Source of the DNA: Pseudomonadota bacterium | GTDB lineage: Bacteria; Pseudomonadota; Gammaproteobacteria; Steroidobacterales; Steroidobacteraceae | NCBI GenBank assembly: GCA_021850555.1 | Contig: JAJZLX010000128.1 | Span: forward strand, 1-8,098 | DNA: 8,098 bases | Reading direction: 5' to 3' | Part shown: positions 1 to 7,839 of the stretch, piece after piece | Layout: the number at the start of each line of letters is the position of its first letter | How positions within the stretch are numbered: the first letter of the stretch is position 1 | The notes under the pieces: model-generated | The model's database searches: none | What the model saw: the letters and a program-made list of their open reading frames with translations, nothing else | What the model was told of the DNA's origin: nothing | Position numbers and translations under genes: made by a program

Positions 1-147
1 CTCAAGGCGTTCCCGCGTGACGGCAAGCTCGTCGTCCTGCCGCCGCAGGCGGATGAGAGATCCGCCCAAGCCGCCGAGGCACACGGCGCCGTCGCCGACG
101 CGGCGCGTGCGACCAAGACTCCCGCGGCTCGGGAGCGCTCTCGCTGA
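1..147 (+). CDS. 3' end of an unidentified upstream gene
   Basis: The frame beginning at base 1 is open for 48 codons and ends at a TGA (145-147). The fragment starts LKAFPRDGKLVVLPP and continues into an alanine-rich, charged tail ending ARERSR. I do not recognise the family; too little is present, and no domain or motif can be claimed. Frame 1 is preferred over the longer open frame 2 because frame 2 yields an Arg/Ser/Pro-rich shadow-like peptide and runs straight through the hairpin at 167-190. In frame 1 the stop falls 20 bases before that hairpin, the normal layout for a gene end. The low-complexity tail suggests a poorly conserved C-terminus. It appears to be a separate transcription unit from the defence operon. 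Confidence 0.5.
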   Translation, partial: LKAFPRDGKLVVLPPQADERSAQAAEAHGAVADAARATKTPAARERSR

Positions 148-166
148 GGCGCGCTGTTCAGCCACT

Positions 167-190
167 TCGAGGGGCCGCAAGGCCCCTCGA
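167..190 (+). terminator. Perfect 10-bp hairpin, probable terminator of the upstream gene
   Basis: TCGAGGGGCC (167-176) and GGCCCCTCGA (181-190) are exact reverse complements around a 4-base loop, GCAA, which is a GNRA tetraloop and gives a very stable RNA hairpin. It lies 20 bases after the TGA of the upstream reading frame. The downstream flank (TCTTGCG) has only a few T residues, so it is not a textbook intrinsic terminator. Many GC-rich bacteria use such T-poor hairpins as terminators or 3'-end stabilisers. The hairpin is symmetric, so strand is assigned from gene context. Confidence 0.6.
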
Positions 191-555
191 TCTTGCGTGG
201 GCTGTGCAAGCTGAGTCCGCCCATTTCGTGCTTTCCGCACCCTGTGGTCTTGAGAAGCTCGCGATAACCCGCCGATCCTGGGAGGGTCTTATATTCTTTT
301 TATTTCAATGACTTGCGAGTTTTGATGAGATTCGGTAGGGTTACGGAAGTGCCTGGCGTGTGAGCGAGAGAATGAGTCCAGACTGGGGGAGCCCTGCGTG
401 ACGACCGTGCAGTCCCCGGGGGTGCGAGCCCAGACGTGCACCGATGGACCGTTGAGCAAGGGGGCGGCTTTGACCTGGCAGCATTTCCTAGGTATCCACC
501 GTTCCCGCGCAAGGGCGTCTGACATTCCGTTCGGTCTCAACAGGTAACCGACGCC
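191..555. other. Non-coding leader upstream of the defence operon
   Basis: I find no convincing gene in these 365 bases. An AT-rich patch lies at about 285-332, within otherwise GC-rich DNA, and is the natural place for the operon promoter. TATATT at 290-295 resembles a -10 box but has no fitting -35 box. TTGCGA (313-318) and TAGGGT (336-341), 17 bases apart, are only a weak sigma-70-like pair. Small inverted elements occur at 421-425/438-442 (GGTGC/GCACC) and 414-421 (CCCCGGGG). Short minus-strand open frames exist here but look accidental. No tRNA, transposon end or helix-turn-helix regulator gene is visible. If transcription starts near 300-350, the mRNA has a 200-base or longer untranslated leader. 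Confidence 0.5.
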
Positions 556-3500
556 GTGTCAGTCCCACACATTGCGGATTCAGCCACCCGTGACACGCCG
601 GAAGTTGGTGCACTGGTTCGGGTCCGTTCGCGCCGCTGGCTGGTCGAGGAAGTCATCGCACCCCTGATCCGCGGGGAGTCTCCTCTCGTGCGGCTTGCCT
701 GCGCGGATGACGACGCCCAGGGTCAAGTCCTCGAGGTGTACTGGAACTATGAGCCGGATCGTCTCATCGTCGAAGAGGAAGGATGGGCCGATCTTGCCGG
801 GCGCGGCTTCGATGCGCCGCGCAGCTTCGCCGCGTTTTTCCACACGCTGCGATGGAGCTGCGTCACGGCGACCGACCCGAACCTCTTCCAATCCCCCTTC
901 CGCGCCGGGATCAAGATCGATGCGTATCAGATGGAGCCGCTGCGCAAGGCGTTGCGGCTTCCGCGGGTGAATCTCTTCATTGCCGATGACACAGGGCTCG
1001 GCAAGACCATCGAGGCAGGGCTGATCGCGCGCGAGCTGCTCCTGCGTCGCAAGGCCAAGGCAATCGTGGTGGCCACCCCGCCCTCGGTGCTCGAGCAGTG
1101 GAAAGCGGAACTCGAGGAGCGCTTCGGACTGCTGTTCGAGATCCTGGATCGCGCCTATCTCACACGGGTGCGACGCGAGCGCGGGTTTGGCGTCAATCCG
1201 TGGCGAACGCACAGCCGGTTTCTGATCTCGCACCAATTGCTGATCGATGTGACCTACGCCGACCCGCTGCGGGAGTGGCTGGGCGATCTGCTGCCGGGAA
1301 GTCTGCTTATTCTCGATGAGGCGCACCACGCCGCGCCCGCCAGCGGGGGGCGCTACGGGATCGAGACGAAATTCACTCGCGTCGTTCGCGATCTTGCGCC
1401 GCGCTTCGAGCATCGGTTGTTCCTCTCGGCAACGCCGCATAACGGGCATTCGAACAGCTTCTCGACGCTTCTTGAACTGCTCGATCCGTATCGCTTCACC
1501 CGCGGGGTGAAGCTGCGGCCGAGGGCGCTCGAGGAGATCATGGTGCGGCGCTTGAAGGAGGATATTCGTGCCGTGCAGGGCGGGTTCCCCAAACGGACCG
1601 TCGTGCGGGTTGCGATCGAGGCTCTCCCGGAGGATTCCCCGGAGCTGCTGTTGTCTCGTCTTCTCGACGAGTACCGCACTGTGCGTGAGGAGCGTTTTGC
1701 GAGAAGCTCACGGCGTGCACAGACGGCGGCGGGATTGCTCGTCGTGGGGCTGCAGCAGCGGCTGTTGTCCTCGATCGAGGCCTTTGCGCGCAGTCTCAAG
1801 ATTCACCGCGCGACAGCACAGCGGCAGTGGGAGAGAAGCGATGGTGCCGCTGCAGGGGTCTCCATCACGGACGCCGAGGCGCTCTTTACGCAGTCTCCCG
1901 ATGCCGACGATGAGCGCGCCGATCTCACTGGGGCGGCGGCGGATGCCGAGGAGGTGGCGGAAGTCGAAGGCATCACCGCCACGGTCGAACGCCAGGCGCC
2001 GCGCGATGAAGCGTCCGCAGCACTCTGGCGCCGCGAGCAAGCGCTCCTTGAGCGGATGCATACCATCGCCGATGAGCATCGAAGCGACCCGGATGCCAAG
2101 GTACGCTATCTCATCGGGTGGATTCGGGAGAACCTCTGCCCCGGTTTGCCACACTTCGGTGAGACCACGGACGCACCGGCCAAGTGGCTCGATCGCAGGG
2201 TGCTCATCTTCACCGAGAATCGCGAAGGGACGAAGCGATACCTGAAGGAGATCCTGGAGTACGCCATTGGCGGAACGACACGGGCCGATGAGCGCATCGA
2301 GGTGATCGATGGTCTCACGAGCGGCACTCGCCGCCAGGAGATCCAGCGTCGCTTCAACACCGATCCGGCCAAGGACCCGCTGCGCATTTTGCTTGCTACC
2401 GATGCGGCGCGCGAGGGCCTGAATTTCCAGGCGCATTGTGCGGATCTCTTTCACTTCGATCTGCCCTGGAATCCCGGGCGCATCGAACAGCGCAACGGCC
2501 GCATCGACCGCAAGCTGCAGCCGGCACCGGAGGTTCACTGCCATTACTTCGTGCTGCCGCAGCGCGCGGAGGATCGGGTCCTCGATGTCCTGGTGCGCAA
2601 GACCGAGACCATCAAGCGCGAACTCGGCAGTCTCTCGAAGGTGATCGACGACGACATCGAGCGGCGACTCGGCCAGGGCATCCGGCATCGGGAGGCCGAG
2701 CGGCTCGCCCGCGAGATCGAGGTGGCGGATCTTGATGCCGAGCGCAAGCGAGCGACCGAGGAAGAGCTGGAGTCCGCCCGCGAACGGCGCGATGCGCTCG
2801 AAGCGCAGATCGAGCGGTGTCGCGATCTCCTCAAGCGATCGCGCGATGCGACCCACTTCGAGGTTGAGCCCTTTCGAGAGGCTCTCTCCTGTGCGCTCCA
2901 GATGCTGGACGCCGCGCCGCTGACGGAGACAGCCGACGAGCACGGCCAGAGGGTCTATGCCTTTCCACCGCTTGATCGGCGTGCGCACGCCGATCCGAGC
3001 TGGACCGCGACGCTCGACAGCCTGCGCACGCCGCGCAAGCCAAATCAGTCGCTCGCCGAGTGGCGCCGCGAGGCGCCGATCCGGCCGGTGGTCTTCGAGG
3101 ATGCCGGTGTGCTCACGGAAGAGACGGTGCATTTGCATCTCGAGCAGCGTGTGGCCCAGCGCCTGCTCGCGCGTTTTCGTGCCCAGGGCTTCGTCTATCA
3201 CGACCTCTCGCGGGCCTGTCTCGCACACAGTCGGGATGCGATTCCGCGGGTGATCCTTCTCGGGCGGCTGTCGCTCTATGGCCGGGGCGCCGAGCGGCTG
3301 CACGAAGAGCTCGTGCCCGTCACCGCCCGCTGGATCGAGCCCTCGCAGCGCAAAGGGACACTCGAGCCCTACGCGCGCGAGGCGGAGGCGAAGACGCTCG
3401 AGCTGCTGGACCAAGCGCTGGCGGCGAGGGCGGCCCGAGAGCCGGCGGAGACGATCCGTGCGCGGCTGCTCGGCGCGGCGGCGCGCGATATCGAGGAACT

Positions 3501-3855
3501 GCTGCCGCGTCTCGAGCCGCGGGCGAAGGAGTGGGCTGCCGCGGCGATCGAGAAGCTGGGCGAGCGGGGCGAGCGGGAGGCGAGTGACCTGCGCGACACG
3601 CTCGAGCATCAGAGAGCGCGAGTCCGCGAGCAACTCGAAAACGCGAAGCGTAACCCCGTCGAGCAGCTCACGTTCGGATTCAACGAGGAGGAGAAACGGC
3701 AACTCGAGGCGGACGTGCGCGCTTGGCAGCAGCGGCTCGAACAGTTCGACCGGGACCTGGCGGTCGAACCCGAGCGGATCCGGCAGTTCTACGCGGTGCA
3801 GGCAACGCGCATCGAGCCCGTCGGCTTGGTGTATCTCTGGCCGCAGAGCAACTGA
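556..3855 (+). CDS. drmD: DrmD, SNF2-type helicase/ATPase of class 1 DISARM
   Basis: A 1099-residue superfamily 2 ATPase of SNF2 type. Visible motifs: a Q-like motif at Y124-Q125; Walker A DDTGLGKT at 144-151 with K150; Walker B/DEAH box at 254-257; motif III SATPHNG at 291-297; start of lobe 2 with VLIFTENREG from 549; motif V TDAAREGLNFQ from 615; motif VI QRNGRIDR at 645-652. All core catalytic motifs look intact. An acidic, probably flexible insert lies at about 437-480 between the lobes. Charged helical, coiled-coil-like stretches are at about 705-765 and 950-1085, and the protein ends EPVGLVYLWPQSN. The GTG at 556 is the only usual start after the in-frame stop at 520-522; its ribosome site is weak (AGGT at 542-545). 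In class 1 DISARM, DrmD is the class-specific accessory ATPase; its exact role is less settled than that of DrmA/DrmB. drmMI begins 3 bases later. Family call is strong; the symbol rests on motifs plus the order with drmMI and drmA. An HepA/RapA-like SNF2 protein is the alternative, but the context argues against it. Confidence 0.9.
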   Translation: MSVPHIADSATRDTPEVGALVRVRSRRWLVEEVIAPLIRGESPLVRLACADDDAQGQVLEVYWNYEPDRLIVEEEGWADLAGRGFDAPRSFAAFFHTLRWSCVTATDPNLFQSPFRAGIKIDAYQMEPLRKALRLPRVNLFIADDTGLGKTIEAGLIARELLLRRKAKAIVVATPPSVLEQWKAELEERFGLLFEILDRAYLTRVRRERGFGVNPWRTHSRFLISHQLLIDVTYADPLREWLGDLLPGSLLILDEAHHAAPASGGRYGIETKFTRVVRDLAPRFEHRLFLSATPHNGHSNSFSTLLELLDPYRFTRGVKLRPRALEEIMVRRLKEDIRAVQGGFPKRTVVRVAIEALPEDSPELLLSRLLDEYRTVREERFARSSRRAQTAAGLLVVGLQQRLLSSIEAFARSLKIHRATAQRQWERSDGAAAGVSITDAEALFTQSPDADDERADLTGAAADAEEVAEVEGITATVERQAPRDEASAALWRREQALLERMHTIADEHRSDPDAKVRYLIGWIRENLCPGLPHFGETTDAPAKWLDRRVLIFTENREGTKRYLKEILEYAIGGTTRADERIEVIDGLTSGTRRQEIQRRFNTDPAKDPLRILLATDAAREGLNFQAHCADLFHFDLPWNPGRIEQRNGRIDRKLQPAPEVHCHYFVLPQRAEDRVLDVLVRKTETIKRELGSLSKVIDDDIERRLGQGIRHREAERLAREIEVADLDAERKRATEEELESARERRDALEAQIERCRDLLKRSRDATHFEVEPFREALSCALQMLDAAPLTETADEHGQRVYAFPPLDRRAHADPSWTATLDSLRTPRKPNQSLAEWRREAPIRPVVFEDAGVLTEETVHLHLEQRVAQRLLARFRAQGFVYHDLSRACLAHSRDAIPRVILLGRLSLYGRGAERLHEELVPVTARWIEPSQRKGTLEPYAREAEAKTLELLDQALAARAAREPAETIRARLLGAAARDIEELLPRLEPRAKEWAAAAIEKLGERGEREASDLRDTLEHQRARVREQLENAKRNPVEQLTFGFNEEEKRQLEADVRAWQQRLEQFDRDLAVEPERIRQFYAVQATRIEPVGLVYLWPQSN

Positions 3856-3858
3856 GCT

Positions 3859-6800
3859 ATGGCGAGACTCGATCCGCAGATCTTGGCGCACCTCGAGTGG
3901 CTCGGCTTCGTCCGCCCAACGGGGCTGGTTGTCTCCGCACCTGCGCTCGTGCGGGCGGGAGCGATTCTCGAGCAGCGCGATGCCGAGGGTCAGCGATTGC
4001 TGCGCGAGTGTCTCGCGACGGACGCGAATTCGGTGCGGGAGCCGTCGGTGGCTTACGCCTCAAAGAACGCGGAGCCTGACGCGAAGATTGCGGATTTCCG
4101 CCGCTTCGCCGAACGGGTTCTGGAGTGGCGGTTTACTCCGAGGGGGTACGCGGGCACGGCCGATTCCCCTATTCCGCCTGAGCTCGAGATCGCCATTCCC
4201 GAGATCGGTGCGACGCTGAGACCCGACTATGCCGTGCGCGAGCTCGAGCCGCAGAATGGCAACTCGCCCTGGCAGCTTCTCGTGCAGGTGATGGAGCCAG
4301 GGGAGGACTTCGACCGGGAGAGAGGCGCTCGCTTTGAGCTCTCACCGCACTCGCGGATGGAGCGGCTGTTGCGGCGCACGGGGGTGCCAGCGGGGCTGCT
4401 CGTGAATGGCGAGGCGTTGCGCGTCATTTCGGCGCCCCCGCGCGAGTCCTCCGGTTGGCTCGACTTCCGGGTCGCCGACATGATCCAGACTGCGGGCCGG
4501 CCAATCTGCGCGGCGCTGCGCCTGCTGCTTCGTGAGGATCGCCTGCTGTCGCTGCCCCGCGGCCAGCGCCTCAGTGCACTCCTCGCCGACAGTCGCAAGT
4601 TCCAGAACGAGGTCTCCGAGCAGCTGGCCGAGCAGGTGCTGCACGCGCTCTACGAGCTGCTGCGGGGCTTTCAGGCCGCTCACGATGCATCCCAGGGGGA
4701 ACTGCTGCGAGAGGTGCTCGCCCGAGATCCGGATGAGGTTTATCGGGGCCTGCTGGCGGTCATTCTTCGCCTTGTCTTTCTGCTCTATGCCGAGGAGCGG
4801 GACATGCTCCCGCACGCGGAGACCTACCTGCGCTATTACTCGCTGGCCGGTCTGCACGAGCGGCTGCAAGACGATGCGGCGCTCTATCCCGACACCCTGG
4901 ATCAGCGCTACGGCGCCTGGACACAGCTCGTTGCGCTCTTTCGGATGGTCCACGACGGTGCCGAAGCAGCCGACATGCGTTTGCCGGCGCGGCATGGGGT
5001 GTTGTTCGACCCGGATCGCTATCTCTTTCTCGAGGGGCGATCAGCGGCAGACTCGCGGCCGACGGGGCGGTTCGAGCCGCCGCTCGTACCCGACGGCACG
5101 ATATACCGAGTTCTCGAGAAACTGCGTGTGCTCGAGGGGGAGCGGATCTCCTATCGCGCGCTCGATGTCGAGCAGATCGGCTCGGTATACGAGACGATGA
5201 TGGGGTTTCGGCTCGAGACCGCGAGTGGCCGGTCCGTCGCGATCAAATCCCCAAAGAGGGAAGGCGCCCCAACGACGCTCGATCTCGAGGCGTGTCTCGC
5301 CGAGGCGCCCCGGGATCGAGCGAAGTTCATCGAGGCGCGCACCGAGCGCAAGCTGACCGAGCGGGTCAAGAAGGCTGTCAGCGCAGCGGACTCGCTCGAG
5401 GAGCTTCACGCGGCGCTGGACTCGATCATCGATCGGGCGGCAACGCCCGACATCGTGCCGAACGGCGCTCTGGTACTGCAGCCGAGCGAGGCGCGTCGGC
5501 GCTCCGGCTCGCACTACACGCCGCGTGAGTTGACGGCGCCGATCGTGCAAACAACGCTGGATCCGATCATCGAACACCTCCGGGGTCCCGACCGCAAGCC
5601 GCCGCGCCCCGAGGCGGTCCTTGAGCTCAAGGTCTGCGATCCGGCGATGGGCTCAGGCGCCTTTCTCGTCGAGGCCTGCCGCTACCTCGGGGACGCGCTG
5701 CTCGCGTCCTGGCGTGTATACGGCGGGATGCCCGCGATCCCACCGGATGAGAACGAAGTCATCTTTGCACAGCGTGTCATTGCGCAGCGCTGTCTCTACG
5801 GCGTCGATCGCAATCCGGTGGCCGTCGACTTGGCGAAAATGTCGCTCTGGCTCGCAACACTTGCCAAGGATCATCCGCTCACCTTCATTGACCATGCCCT
5901 GAGGCATGGGGATTCGTTGGTCGGACTCACTCGCAGGCAGATCGAGAATTTCCACTGGGACACGAGCAGGACGTACGAAAGTCCCTTCCGCGCGAAGATT
6001 CGAGAACAGGTGGCGCGGGTCGCCGCGCTGCGGAAGCAGATTCGGGAGGCGGATGAGACGGTGCCGGATGAGAGGCGGCGCGCGCTTTGGGTCGAGGCGC
6101 AGCGGGAGCTCGAGAACGTGCGGCTCTTCGGGGATCTCGCGACGGCAGCGTTCTTCGATGCCGAGAAGCCCAAAGAGCGGGAACTGAAGCGGCTTGAATA
6201 TGTGTCGGCGATCGATCGCCAAGAGCTGGACGGCTTCGGAAAAACTCTCGCGGAGCGCCGACATGCGGACCGGCCGCTCTCGCCCTTTCACTGGGAGATC
6301 GAGTTTCCGGAGGTATTCGAGCGGGAGCGGCCAGGGTTCGATGCGTTCGTTGGGAATCCCCCCTTTGCCGGGAAGAACTCAGTTGCTGCCGGCAATGTGG
6401 CTGGCTACCAGGATTGGCTGAAGGAACTGAACGATGAGACCCACGGCAATGCGGACTTGGTGGCGCATTTCTTTCGTCGCGCATTCGATCTCTTGCGCAC
6501 GCGCGGCACCTTTGGGCTGATCGCGACCAACACGATTGCGCAGGGTGATACGCGTGCCAGCGGCCTGCGCTGGATCTGTGAGCACGGGGGTGAGATCTTC
6601 GCGGCGAGCCGGCGTGTCAAGTGGCCCGGTATGGCAGCCGTCGTGGTGAGCGTCGTGCATGTCATCAAGGGGCAATTCGGGGGCGTTAAGCGACTCGATG
6701 GGCGCGAGGTCGAAAGAATCACCGCGTTTCTCTTCCATCGCGGCGGGAACAACGATCCGAAGAGATTGACGGCAAATGCGGGGAAGAGCTTTCAGGGTAG

Positions 6801-7839
6801 CATCGTTCTCGGGATGGGATTTACGTTCGATGACACCGATACAAAAGGTATCGCGACGCCGATCGCCGAGATGCGCCGGCTTATCGCGGAGAATCCGCGC
6901 AATCAGGAAGTGATCTTTCCCTACATCGGCGGTGAAGAAGTCAATACGAATCCGACACAGTCGCATCATCGGTACGTCATCAATTTCGGCGAGAGGGCGG
7001 AGGAGGAATGCCGTCGGCACTGGCCGGAGCTGATGGCGATAGTGGAACAAAAGGTTAGACCTCAACGGATGAATGACAACCGGGAGGTCCGCAAGAAGTA
7101 CTGGTGGCGATTCGGCGAGACGACGCCGGCCTTGTTCACCGCCATCTCCGGCCTGGAGCGGGTATTGGTAATTTCGCAGACAAGTCGCACGATGGCATTC
7201 GTCGTGTTGCCCACTGGGATGGTCTACAGTCACAAGCTCGTAGTATTTCGGTTCCAGAATTATGGTGCTTTTGCCGTGCTTCAGAGTCGTTCCCACGATC
7301 TGTGGGTCCGCTTCTTTGGGTCCACTATGAAGGACGATTCGGTCTATACGCCTTCAGATTGCTTCGAGACCTTCCCTTTTCCAGAGAACTGGGAAGCGGA
7401 TCCCGCCCTCGAAGCCGCCGGCAGGGTGTATTACGAATTTCGCTCTGGTCTCATGATCCGCAACAACGAAGGTCTGACTAAGACCTACAATCACTTCCAT
7501 GATCCTGAAGAGCGCAGCCCGGACGTCTTGAAACTCCGTGAATTGCACGCCGCGATGGATCGGGCCGTCCTCGATGCGTACGGCTGGACCGATATTCCGA
7601 CCGAGTGTGAGTTTCTGCTCGACTATGAGATCAATGAAGAGGAATGGGGCGACAAGAAAAAGCCCTGCCGCTATCGCTGGCCCGATGAGGTACGGGAAGA
7701 GGTGCTCGCGCGCCTCCTCGAATTGAACGCTGAGCGCGCGCGTGGCAAAGCGCTTGCCGGTGAGAGCCGCCCAAAGCGGGGCAAGGGGCGGGCCAAATTG
7801 ACCGCAGTTGTACCTGACACGAAGGATCTCTTCTCATGA
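3859..7839 (+). CDS. drmMI: DrmMI, N6-adenine DNA methyltransferase of class 1 DISARM
   Basis: A 1326-residue class I SAM-dependent methyltransferase predicted to methylate adenine N6 in host DNA, marking self for the DISARM machinery. Order of parts: a nuclease-like N-terminal region (about 1-190) with D123 followed by Q143-V144-M145 where a PD-(D/E)xK enzyme would carry E-x-K; a helical region with RLVFLLYAEERDMLP as in Eco57I-like type IIG enzymes; motif X SGSHYTP at 549-555; SAM-binding motif I DPAMGSGAF at 594-602; YGVDRNP at 647-653; HGDSLVG from 683; catalytic motif IV NPPF at 833-836. Residues after about 950 would hold the target-recognition domain, followed by a charged tail ending DLFS. 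The ATG at 3859 lies 3 bases after the drmD stop and has no strong ribosome site, suggesting translational coupling. The last codons overlap drmA in an ATGA. DNA for residues 955-1174 is about 55% G+C by hand count, lower than the rest of the gene. BREX PglX or a stand-alone type IIG enzyme are alternatives disfavoured by the neighbours. Confidence 0.92.
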   Translation: MARLDPQILAHLEWLGFVRPTGLVVSAPALVRAGAILEQRDAEGQRLLRECLATDANSVREPSVAYASKNAEPDAKIADFRRFAERVLEWRFTPRGYAGTADSPIPPELEIAIPEIGATLRPDYAVRELEPQNGNSPWQLLVQVMEPGEDFDRERGARFELSPHSRMERLLRRTGVPAGLLVNGEALRVISAPPRESSGWLDFRVADMIQTAGRPICAALRLLLREDRLLSLPRGQRLSALLADSRKFQNEVSEQLAEQVLHALYELLRGFQAAHDASQGELLREVLARDPDEVYRGLLAVILRLVFLLYAEERDMLPHAETYLRYYSLAGLHERLQDDAALYPDTLDQRYGAWTQLVALFRMVHDGAEAADMRLPARHGVLFDPDRYLFLEGRSAADSRPTGRFEPPLVPDGTIYRVLEKLRVLEGERISYRALDVEQIGSVYETMMGFRLETASGRSVAIKSPKREGAPTTLDLEACLAEAPRDRAKFIEARTERKLTERVKKAVSAADSLEELHAALDSIIDRAATPDIVPNGALVLQPSEARRRSGSHYTPRELTAPIVQTTLDPIIEHLRGPDRKPPRPEAVLELKVCDPAMGSGAFLVEACRYLGDALLASWRVYGGMPAIPPDENEVIFAQRVIAQRCLYGVDRNPVAVDLAKMSLWLATLAKDHPLTFIDHALRHGDSLVGLTRRQIENFHWDTSRTYESPFRAKIREQVARVAALRKQIREADETVPDERRRALWVEAQRELENVRLFGDLATAAFFDAEKPKERELKRLEYVSAIDRQELDGFGKTLAERRHADRPLSPFHWEIEFPEVFERERPGFDAFVGNPPFAGKNSVAAGNVAGYQDWLKELNDETHGNADLVAHFFRRAFDLLRTRGTFGLIATNTIAQGDTRASGLRWICEHGGEIFAASRRVKWPGMAAVVVSVVHVIKGQFGGVKRLDGREVERITAFLFHRGGNNDPKRLTANAGKSFQGSIVLGMGFTFDDTDTKGIATPIAEMRRLIAENPRNQEVIFPYIGGEEVNTNPTQSHHRYVINFGERAEEECRRHWPELMAIVEQKVRPQRMNDNREVRKKYWWRFGETTPALFTAISGLERVLVISQTSRTMAFVVLPTGMVYSHKLVVFRFQNYGAFAVLQSRSHDLWVRFFGSTMKDDSVYTPSDCFETFPFPENWEADPALEAAGRVYYEFRSGLMIRNNEGLTKTYNHFHDPEERSPDVLKLRELHAAMDRAVLDAYGWTDIPTECEFLLDYEINEEEWGDKKKPCRYRWPDEVREEVLARLLELNAERARGKALAGESRPKRGKGRAKLTAVVPDTKDLFS
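7822..7826 (+). promoter_or_regulatory. Ribosome binding site of drmA
   Basis: AAGGA lies inside the last codons of drmMI, nine bases before the ATG at 7836. It is the clearest Shine-Dalgarno match at any of the three gene starts in the operon and fixes the drmA start. The ATG overlaps the drmMI stop as ATGA, so terminating ribosomes can re-initiate there. Confidence 0.75.

Noticed and set aside
17..214. Plus-strand open frame of 65 codons at the left edge
   Set aside because: The product is Arg/Ser/Pro-rich like a shadow frame, it overlaps the better frame 1 gene end, and it runs through the terminator-like hairpin.
414..421. CCCCGGGG palindrome and nearby G-runs as an operator or G-quadruplex
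   Set aside because: The palindrome does not extend beyond 8 bases, and the G-runs are too far apart for a convincing quadruplex.
289..540. Minus-strand open frame of 83 codons in the leader, with a second overlapping minus-strand frame of 70 codons
   Set aside because: It starts with TTG, has no clear ribosome site and no recognisable domain, and shares the space with another minus-strand frame. It looks accidental in GC-rich DNA.
1708..3891. 727-codon open frame on the minus strand opposite drmD
   Set aside because: It is an antisense shadow of the drmD reading frame, produced by GC-rich codon bias. The sense strand carries all helicase motifs and the antisense product shows no domain.
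5892..5909. 7-bp inverted repeat with 4-base loop (CCATGCC/GGCATGG)
   Set aside because: It lies in DNA encoding the conserved HALRHGDSLVG region of the methylase, so protein constraint explains the sequence and the stem is short.
989..6960. Four ACACAG hexamers, all on the + strand (989, 3225, 4921, 6955), the site I recall as methylated by a Serratia class 1 DISARM methylase
   Set aside because: Four is near the chance expectation for both strands together, and the target-recognition domain here may read a different site, so no meaning can be attached.
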